Positions 1-5,094 of a DNA stretch of 5,094 nt are shown here, piece after piece. Origin of the DNA: an uncultured Roseburia sp. (GTDB lineage Bacteria; Bacillota; Clostridia; Lachnospirales; Lachnospiraceae); assembly GCA_946055175.1 (NCBI GenBank), contig CAMGET010000138.1, forward strand, positions 1 through 5,094. Direction: 5' to 3'. Within the stretch, counting starts at the first letter, position 1; each line of letters starts with the position of its first letter. The notes under the pieces were generated by a model. The model did no database searches, was not told the DNA's origin, and saw only the letters and a program-made list of their open reading frames with translations. The position numbers were made by a program, and so were the translations under genes.

Positions 1-428
1 GATAAAAAGTCTTCCACATTCAGTTCAAAATCATCTTCCTCTCTGAGAGGATAGTATAAGGTAGTGCCGCCACCTAAAGAGATTTCGCGCTCATATTCGG
101 AGTAGGTCGGTCCTATAACCAGTGCTTTTTTCGGATGCTCAATCTGTATAAAGAGAGAAATCAGCTCTGTGGAACCATTTCCCACAATAATATTTTCAAA
201 ATCAGTATGACAGTATTCTGCGATGCATTTGCGCAGGTATGTATATTCTCTGTCTGGATAACTTGTAATAGCATCAATCTGAGCATAAAGCTTCGATTGT
301 AAAAGCGTAGAGACACCTAGAGGGTTGACATTTGCAGAAAAACTGATAATCTCTTCTTTTTTGATTCCGTAGATGGATTCTATTTTTTCCAAATCACTTC
401 CGTGAAAATGATCTTTGTGTTTTATCAT
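1..428 (-). CDS. PLP-dependent aminotransferase/decarboxylase, HisC/CobD-like (N-terminal part, truncated by window edge)
   Basis: I translated the complementary strand from the ATG at 428-426; it stays open for 142 codons to the window edge. The protein begins MIKHKDHFHGSDLEKIESIYG, followed by SFSANVNPLG (residues 29-38), SYPDREYTYLRK (56-67), GNGSTELISLF (83-93) and GPTYSEYERE (106-115). This order is typical of fold-type I PLP enzymes of the histidinol-phosphate aminotransferase / threonine-phosphate decarboxylase group. The HG-D opening, the F-S-A-N-x-N-P-L-G motif and the N-G-S-T-E phosphate-binding loop lean towards the CobD-like side. The family transfers an amino group from, or decarboxylates, amino acid phosphates in the cytoplasm. 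The PLP-binding lysine and the C-terminal domain lie outside the window, so substrate and completeness cannot be judged. No histidine or cobalamin gene is visible nearby to decide between the options. The start is supported by a strong ribosome binding site six bases upstream. Confidence 0.88.
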   Translation of the reverse strand, partial: MIKHKDHFHGSDLEKIESIYGIKKEEIISFSANVNPLGVSTLLQSKLYAQIDAITSYPDREYTYLRKCIAEYCHTDFENIIVGNGSTELISLFIQIEHPKKALVIGPTYSEYEREISLGGGTTLYYPLREEDDFELNVEDFL

Positions 429-456
429 TGATAACTCCTCCAAATTAGTTTATAAT
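428..456 (+). promoter_or_regulatory. Predicted sigma-A-type promoter for the rightward operon
   Basis: A TTGATA -35 box (428-433, one mismatch to TTGACA) and a perfect TATAAT -10 box (451-456) are separated by the optimal 17 bases. Transcription would start near 463, giving a leader of about 59 bases before the TTG at 522. The -35 box shares its first base with the start codon of the leftward gene, and the spacer spans that gene's ribosome binding site. Polymerase bound here would therefore cover the translation start region of the opposite gene. This is a prediction from the bases alone, but hexamer quality and spacing are both good. Confidence 0.65.
435..441 (-). promoter_or_regulatory. 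Ribosome binding site of the aminotransferase-like gene
   Basis: Read on the minus strand this is GGAGGAG, a near-perfect anti-16S match, six bases before the ATG at 428-426. It fixes the start of the leftward gene. It is much stronger than the ribosome binding sites of the two rightward genes. Confidence 0.85.
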
Positions 457-464
457 TTATTATA
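451..464. repeat. Palindrome formed by two facing -10 boxes
   Basis: TATAATTTATTATA is an inverted repeat: six-base arms around a two-base TT centre. Each arm is a perfect -10 hexamer for one of the two opposing promoters. The symmetry may simply come from the two promoters abutting, or the site may also bind a dimeric regulator. The sequence itself is certain; a regulatory role is inference. Confidence 0.6.
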
Positions 465-486
465 ACTGTTGTTTGCAAAAATGCAA
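459..486 (-). promoter_or_regulatory. Predicted sigma-A-type promoter for the leftward aminotransferase-like gene
   Basis: On the minus strand a perfect TATAAT (464-459) lies 16 bases downstream of TTGCAT (486-481), which matches the -35 consensus at only three of six positions. Transcription would begin near 452, leaving a leader of about 24 bases that contains the GGAGGAG ribosome binding site. The -10 is convincing and the -35 is weak, so this promoter may be weaker than the opposing one or need an activator. Confidence 0.55.
472..486. repeat. TTTGCAAA palindrome and TGCAA direct repeat in the divergent promoter region
   Basis: An eight-base perfect palindrome TTTGCAAA lies at 472-479. 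Its TGCAA (474-478) recurs at 482-486, overlapping the weak -35 of the leftward promoter. It sits just downstream of the predicted start of the rightward transcript, where a repressor could act. Such short repeats arise often by chance in AT-rich DNA, so the regulatory reading is weak. Confidence 0.25.
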
Positions 487-511
487 TGGGAATCCGATAG
501 AAAAGGAAAAC

Positions 512-517
512 AGGTGG
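512..517 (+). promoter_or_regulatory. Ribosome binding site deciding the TTG start of the 1182-residue gene
   Basis: AGGTGG, one mismatch to AGGAGG, ends four bases before the TTG at 522. It supports that unusual start over the in-frame ATG at 555, which is preceded only by sequence with no clear Shine-Dalgarno match. Starting at TTG also keeps the basic segment MRKRIKKLAIG, which matches my memory of how relatives of this protein begin. Spacing is on the short side, so initiation may be modest. Confidence 0.6.
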
Positions 518-521
518 CGAG

Positions 522-3500
522 TTGCGTAAGAGGATAAAAAAGCTTGCAATTGGGATGTTTGATGACAATGAGCCGAAGCTGTCTTTCTCAGTAGAACGCA
601 TAGAATTGCAGGTAATTGAGGGAAAGGATGCAACAGGAGAATTTACGATTTGCAGTAAAAATAAGAAGATACGTGGAATCGTTTATTCTACTTATCCTAG
701 AATGGAATGTTTAACGCCTCAGTTCGACGGAGAAGAGGTTCGGATTCGTTACCAATTTCATAGTGAAGGACTCTTTGAAGGGGATATCAGAAAGGGCGAG
801 TTCGTTATCGTTTGCGAGCAGGGCGAATACAACCTTTCTTTTGTCGTGTCTGTTTCTAAGTTATACGCTGCTTCCTCAATCGGAAAAATTAAGAATTTAA
901 GTGATTTTGCCAGACTGGCAAGGGATAATTTTAACGAAAGCTACAAGATTTTTTATTCTGCCAGCTTTCCAAATATCATCAAAGAAAAGGAAGAGAAAGA
1001 ACGGCTGCTTTATGAGACGATTCGAAAAGAGCTGCCTTCTATGCAGGCAGTTGAGGCATTTTTAGTAGGAACCGAACAAAAACAGCCTGTTTCGATTTGT
1101 ATCGATGAAAAAGAGCGGACGATAGACAATGTTACAGAGGATAGGAAGGAACAGGTTACTTTAAAAAAAGATAAATGGGGTTATGTGTCTTGCCGGGTAA
1201 TATGTGATGCAGCGTTTATAAAGCTGAGTAAGGAAACACTTTCTTCTGAGGAGTTTTTAGGAAACACATGCTTTTATGATTACTACATAAAGGCAAAAGA
1301 GCTTCATGCCGGAAAAAATTATGGCGAAATCCGTTTCTGCTTTCCGAGGCAGACACTTTCTGTAAAGTTGTGTGTGCATGGTGCCAAAAAAGGAGAGAAA
1401 AATACGGTTTCCTTACATAGAGAGTATATGGAAGGCAAAGCCGGACTGACGAAACTCTACATCGATTATCGCTTGAAAAAAATCGTAACGGGAGTCTGGG
1501 CAAAAAATTCCATTCAGATATTGGATCGTATGCTTGATGCAAAACCGGATTGTTCCCTTTACCAGTTAATGAAAGCACAGGCTTTTCTGATAAACAGACA
1601 GCGCCAGGAAGCAAGCTGGATTTTAGAGGATTACAAACGGTCCTGCCAGAACCGGGAAACACCGGAATGGGGATATTATCTATATTTATGCACATTAATG
1701 GAACGGGATGAAACCTATGTCAATCGTGTTGCGGGACAAATTGAGGAATTGTTCCGGCATCATCCGAAGAACTCTCTTCTTTTTTGGATTCTGTTATTTG
1801 TAAGAGAAGATTATTTTAAGAATAGTTCACATAGATTAAAGGCAATTGAGAGGTGGATTGCATCCGGAGCGGATTCACCGTATTTTTATCTTGAAGCGTA
1901 TTATTTATATTTGCTGGACCCATATCTGTTAACGAAACTTGGTGATTTTGAAATAAAGATATTAAGTTGGGCCGGAAGGTATCAGGCGTTATCGAAAGAA
2001 GTAGCGATGCAGGTATTTCATCTAGTGAATTCTGAGCGAATATATAATGAAAAAGTATTCAATATTCTGAAAGCCTGTTATGAAGTGACAGAGACAGAAA
2101 CAGAGGAAGCATTAGCAGCTATTTGCGGCTATTTGATAAAGGGACAGAAGTTTACGACGGAATATCACAATTGGTATGAACTGGGTGTGGAACAGGAACT
2201 GCGTATCACGAATTTATATGAGGCATATTTGTTAACATCCGATGAAAGTACCATTGAAAAGATACCGAAAGTTGTTTTTATGTACTTTCAATATCATAAC
2301 AGCCTGTCATATAAGCAGCTGGCACTTCTCTATGCACATATAGTAAAGAGAAAAGAAGAACAGAAAGAAATCTATCTGCGTTATAGACGTACGATTGAAC
2401 AATTTGCCATGTCACAGATTGAAGCAGGACATATCGATGATAATCTGGCAATCATTTATCAGGATATGCTTCCTCTTGGAATCTTAAATGAAGAATTGGC
2501 AGAAAAATTTTCTGAGGTATTGTTTATACATCGACTGAAGGTAGAAAAAGACTCCAATTTTGTCAGAGCCATTATTTTACAGAAACAGTGGAAGTCATGG
2601 CAGAATGTGCCGATTACGGATGGAGAAGCTTATTTTACAGCAATGACAGAAGATTATTGCATCCTTCTTATGGATGGTGACGGATTTTTTGATGCAGATA
2701 AAGAAAATTTTGTAGAATATCCGTTACTTTCGGTTGAGGAATATATGGAATCGGCAGCGAGACTGGCACCGGACTGTCTTCCTTATCTGGTCTGCAGTTT
2801 TCATAAAAAATTGAAAGAAAACGATTTCTCTGCAGCAGATGAAGAAAGCATGGCAATTCTTTTACATGCAAAAGAGGTTCGTGAAGAATGGAAAGCAGAA
2901 CTATTGCCTGCTTTTGTGCGTCATTTTGCAGCAAAAGATTTCGGAAGCCGTGTAGAGGAATTTTTGCAATCGGCTAACTATAAGCTGATGTCTTTCAATG
3001 ATAGGAAATTCATGGTAGAACAGCTGATAGAGAATCACTTTTATGAGCAGGCATATGAAATGATGGAGACATATGGCTATGATACATTAGATAATGCCTA
3101 CCGCGTTTCAATTTGCAGCTACCAAATTACAACTGAAAATTTTGAGGAAAACGAATTCCTGATAGGACTTGCGGATGATACGTTCCGCGCGGGAAAATAT
3201 AATGATGTCATTTTAATATATCTATGCAAATACTACAATGGTCCAACAAAACACATGGCAGAGATATGGAAAGCAGCGGGTGAATTTGAGATTGATACCT
3301 TTGATTTAGAGGAGCGTATCATTACACAAATGCTGTATTCAACAGATTATGTTGAACAAATTGATGAAATTTATGAAAGCTATTGCCGTGGTGGGGGACG
3401 TGAGATGGTGTGCATGGCATATCTGACGTATTTCTCACAGTTGTATTTATGTAAGGATGCGATTGTTGCAGCGGATGTTTTTTCGCAGATAGAATACAAA

Positions 3501-4070
3501 AGACTCATGCATCAGGAGTTAAATGATACCCAGTGCCTGGCATTACTGAAGAATTATTCTGAATTGGAAAAAATGACAGAGGTACAGTGTCGTATTGCAG
3601 ATGAACTTCTATTAAATTTTACCTGTCAGGGTATCTATTTTGAGTTTTATAAAAAATTGGATCATAGGCTGGTTGACAAATATCACTTAAACGATAAATT
3701 TTTCGTAGAATATCATACGAAACCGGGAACATTAGTTACTATCAGTTATCAGATGAATGGAGGTTCTTACCATGAGGAGGAAATGCCTGAAGTTTATGAT
3801 GGCATTTTCGTAAAACCGTTTATCTTGTTTTTTAGCGATATCCTATCTTACTATATTACAGAAACCGATGAAACGTATGGACAAAGTATTACCATTAGCG
3901 GCCGATTGGAAAATCATGATGTTTATTCTAACCAAAACGAAAGCCGGTATGCGATGCTGAATGACATGCTTTTACAGTTGACATTACAGGAAGATCAAAC
4001 ATTAAAACGGGAAATGATGGAGTATCATGGAAAGAAAGTTACTACGGAAGAAATATTTAAAGTACTCTGA
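522..4070 (+). CDS. Large multidomain protein of unknown function: tandem Ig-like domains plus TPR-like solenoid (DUF5717-like)
   Basis: This 1182-residue protein has no recognised biochemical function; from memory it resembles the DUF5717 family of Lachnospiraceae. After a short basic start (MRKRIKKLAIG), residues about 18-113 form a beta-rich Ig/BACON-like module with the pattern LFEGDIRKGEFVIV then GEYNLSFVVSV. Residues about 185-287 look like a second, diverged copy ending GEIRFCFPRQTLSVKLCV. From about 295 to 1045 the chain is almost entirely helical with TPR-like pairs, for example around 327-372 (SIQILDRMLD, then LMKAQAFLINRQRQEASWIL). A C-terminal beta-rich segment (about 1058-1182) includes FFVEYHTKPGT, FVKPFILFFSDILSYYIT and a charged helical tail. 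No signal peptide, hydrophobic membrane segment, cell-wall anchor or enzymatic motif is visible, so a cytoplasmic scaffold is the likeliest role. The start is TTG with AGGTGG upstream; the stop is TGA at 4068-4070. The next gene follows after 27 bases on the same strand, suggesting joint function. The gene is intact and similar in composition to its neighbours. Confidence 0.9.
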   Translation: MRKRIKKLAIGMFDDNEPKLSFSVERIELQVIEGKDATGEFTICSKNKKIRGIVYSTYPRMECLTPQFDGEEVRIRYQFHSEGLFEGDIRKGEFVIVCEQGEYNLSFVVSVSKLYAASSIGKIKNLSDFARLARDNFNESYKIFYSASFPNIIKEKEEKERLLYETIRKELPSMQAVEAFLVGTEQKQPVSICIDEKERTIDNVTEDRKEQVTLKKDKWGYVSCRVICDAAFIKLSKETLSSEEFLGNTCFYDYYIKAKELHAGKNYGEIRFCFPRQTLSVKLCVHGAKKGEKNTVSLHREYMEGKAGLTKLYIDYRLKKIVTGVWAKNSIQILDRMLDAKPDCSLYQLMKAQAFLINRQRQEASWILEDYKRSCQNRETPEWGYYLYLCTLMERDETYVNRVAGQIEELFRHHPKNSLLFWILLFVREDYFKNSSHRLKAIERWIASGADSPYFYLEAYYLYLLDPYLLTKLGDFEIKILSWAGRYQALSKEVAMQVFHLVNSERIYNEKVFNILKACYEVTETETEEALAAICGYLIKGQKFTTEYHNWYELGVEQELRITNLYEAYLLTSDESTIEKIPKVVFMYFQYHNSLSYKQLALLYAHIVKRKEEQKEIYLRYRRTIEQFAMSQIEAGHIDDNLAIIYQDMLPLGILNEELAEKFSEVLFIHRLKVEKDSNFVRAIILQKQWKSWQNVPITDGEAYFTAMTEDYCILLMDGDGFFDADKENFVEYPLLSVEEYMESAARLAPDCLPYLVCSFHKKLKENDFSAADEESMAILLHAKEVREEWKAELLPAFVRHFAAKDFGSRVEEFLQSANYKLMSFNDRKFMVEQLIENHFYEQAYEMMETYGYDTLDNAYRVSICSYQITTENFEENEFLIGLADDTFRAGKYNDVILIYLCKYYNGPTKHMAEIWKAAGEFEIDTFDLEERIITQMLYSTDYVEQIDEIYESYCRGGGREMVCMAYLTYFSQLYLCKDAIVAADVFSQIEYKRLMHQELNDTQCLALLKNYSELEKMTEVQCRIADELLLNFTCQGIYFEFYKKLDHRLVDKYHLNDKFFVEYHTKPGTLVTISYQMNGGSYHEEEMPEVYDGIFVKPFILFFSDILSYYITETDETYGQSITISGRLENHDVYSNQNESRYAMLNDMLLQLTLQEDQTLKREMMEYHGKKVTTEEIFKVL

Positions 4071-4097
4071 TTGAGAGAAGAAAGGGTCTAAAAGAAC
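4071..4097 (+). promoter_or_regulatory. Operon spacer with a weak ribosome binding site for the downstream ASKHA-like gene
   Basis: Only 27 bases separate the two rightward genes. They hold no hairpin, T-run or promoter-like pair, which supports cotranscription. GAAAGGG (4080-4086) is the best Shine-Dalgarno candidate, but it is partial and lies eleven bases from the GTG, somewhat far. A TAA at 4089-4091 in the same frame rules out any earlier start for the downstream gene. Confidence 0.55.
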
Positions 4098-5094
4098 GTG
4101 AAGAAACAAGGCTATTATGTTGGAATAGATTTAGATGATGAATATGCAGTAATAAGCTTTTTCGAACAGAGTATGAAAGAACCGCAAACAGTAAGTATGG
4201 TTACCGGAAGCGACGTTTTTTTAGTGCCGGTGCTGATAGCGAAAAGAAAAGGGTTAGGTCAGTGGTTTGTTGGAGAGGAAGCAAAGCGGATTGCGGAAAA
4301 ACAACAGGTGACAGCCATTGATCATTTGCTTGGCAGAGCCCTAAGAAATGAAGAAGTTTTTATAGATGGGGAGTATTATCAGGCAGAGGAATTATTAGTT
4401 CTTTTTTTAAAAAAGCTGATTAGTTATGCCGGGGGCATCAGTTCAAATTATGAACCACAGATGTGTGCGATTTCCGTGGAACGATTGGAAAAGGATGACA
4501 GAAAGCTTTTTACTGAATTGGGAGAACGCCTTGGCTTTGAAAAAAAGGAATTCATTATTATTGATCGGAAAGCGGCTTTTTACTATTTCGTGTTTAATCA
4601 ACAAAATGAATTATGGCTGCATGATGTGTGTCTGTTTGATTACCGGGATGAGGTGATGAAGTGTATTAATTTACATCGAACCCCTAACACAGAACCACAG
4701 ATTGTTACCATTAGTGAACAGACAGCAGAAATGAATCAGGAAGAGAGGGATGAGTCTTTTTGCCGGGTTCTTTCAGAATCCATGAAAGGACATGTAGTAT
4801 CTACGGTATATCTGGTTGGTAATGGTTTTGATGGGGAATGGATGAAACTTTCTTTGGCATATATGTGTCGTGGAAGACGGGCGTTTATTGGGAAAAATCT
4901 ATATTCCAAGGGATGCTGTTATGCAATTATGGCAACTATGAATGAGATTCCATGGCCGTATACCTATATTGGTGACCATGAAATGAAGGTGAATGTCAGC
5001 CTAAAAGTGAAAAACCGGGGCGTGGAAGAGTTTTATACATTGCTGCATGCAGGGGACAACTGCTATGAAACAGAAGGAACATGTGAAGTGATAT
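4098..5094 (+). CDS. Degenerate actin/Hsp70-like (ASKHA) protein of unknown function (DUF5716-like), N-terminal part, truncated by window edge
   Basis: The reading frame is open from the GTG at 4098 to the window end (332 codons and one base), starting VKKQGYYVGIDLDDEYAVIS. In order, the signals are: YVGIDLDDEY (residues 7-16), resembling an ASKHA phosphate-1 strand; IDRKAAFYYF (155-164), resembling the connect-1 helix of Hsp70; VCLFDYRDE (177-185), where phosphate-2 would be; VYLVGNGFDG (237-246), resembling the adenosine motif; and YSKGCCYAIM (269-278), like the G-A-Y segment closing such folds. Beyond about residue 285 the chain becomes beta-rich (YIGDHEMKVNVSLKVKNRG). The glycines normally following the aspartate in both phosphate motifs are absent, so ATP hydrolysis is doubtful. 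From memory this matches DUF5716 proteins of Lachnospiraceae, whose role I do not know. GTG is the only plausible start because TAA lies three codons upstream. It sits 27 bases after the large helical-repeat gene and is probably its functional partner. It could also be a nucleotide-binding but non-hydrolysing scaffold. Confidence 0.85.
   Translation, partial: MKKQGYYVGIDLDDEYAVISFFEQSMKEPQTVSMVTGSDVFLVPVLIAKRKGLGQWFVGEEAKRIAEKQQVTAIDHLLGRALRNEEVFIDGEYYQAEELLVLFLKKLISYAGGISSNYEPQMCAISVERLEKDDRKLFTELGERLGFEKKEFIIIDRKAAFYYFVFNQQNELWLHDVCLFDYRDEVMKCINLHRTPNTEPQIVTISEQTAEMNQEERDESFCRVLSESMKGHVVSTVYLVGNGFDGEWMKLSLAYMCRGRRAFIGKNLYSKGCCYAIMATMNEIPWPYTYIGDHEMKVNVSLKVKNRGVEEFYTLLHAGDNCYETEGTCEVI

Noticed and set aside
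555..557. In-frame ATG as an alternative start of the 1182-residue protein
   Set aside because: It lacks a good upstream Shine-Dalgarno match, and using it would drop the basic start MRKRIKKLAIG, whereas the TTG at 522 has AGGTGG four bases upstream. It remains possible but less likely.
1216..1695. 159-codon open frame on the minus strand inside the large gene
   Set aside because: It lies wholly antisense to a well-supported reading frame, its translation is low in complexity and unlike any family I know, and it has no convincing ribosome binding site. It is best explained as a chance frame opposite coding sequence.
2668..2934. 88-codon open frame on the minus strand inside the large gene
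   Set aside because: Antisense to the helical region of the large protein, with no recognisable domain; a chance opening.
3759..3813. Strong GGAGGT Shine-Dalgarno match seven bases before an out-of-frame ATG (3772), giving a 13-residue peptide ending in TAA
   Set aside because: It lies inside the coding region of the large gene and is explained by its codons for N-G-G-S and E-E-E. The peptide MRRKCLKFMMAFS has no known relative and nothing else supports expression.
4071..4097. Possible terminator between the two rightward genes
   Set aside because: No inverted repeat followed by a T-run is present; the short purine-rich spacer fits an operon junction.
4426..4656. 76-codon plus-strand open frame overlapping the ASKHA-like gene
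   Set aside because: It is out of frame with the GTG-started gene, whose uninterrupted frame carries coherent motifs across the same bases; the 76-codon product shows no domain.

Overview
The window is AT-rich, roughly 40% G+C by eye. Its near-consensus sigma-A-type promoter elements and a GGAGGAG ribosome binding site suggest a low-GC Gram-positive (Firmicutes) bacterium. From memory, the two plus-strand proteins resemble hypothetical families (DUF5717 and DUF5716) that I associate mainly with Lachnospiraceae/Clostridia such as Roseburia, Blautia and Eubacterium. The taxonomic call is therefore an inference; no search was possible.

Layout. Positions 1-428, minus strand: the N-terminal 142 codons of a fold-type I PLP-dependent aminotransferase/decarboxylase of the HisC/CobD kind, cut by the window edge. 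Positions 429-521: a 93-base divergent intergenic region with two interlocked, opposite-facing promoters whose -10 boxes form a small palindrome. Positions 522-4070, plus strand: an 1182-residue protein starting with TTG. It has two N-terminal Ig-like beta-sandwich domains, a long TPR-like alpha-helical region and a C-terminal beta-rich domain. Positions 4071-4097: a 27-base spacer with a weak ribosome binding site and no terminator. Positions 4098-5094, plus strand: the first 332 codons of a protein starting with GTG that resembles an actin/Hsp70-like (ASKHA) ATPase with strongly eroded nucleotide-binding motifs. It runs off the window.

The two plus-strand genes probably form an operon. A large helical-repeat scaffold is paired with a degenerate Hsp70/actin-like protein, both apparently cytoplasmic. 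I know of no experimentally established function for the pair, and it is the part of the window most worth following up. The aminotransferase-like gene points the other way; only the overlapping promoters connect it to the pair. No tRNA, rRNA, CRISPR array, insertion sequence or intrinsic terminator was seen.
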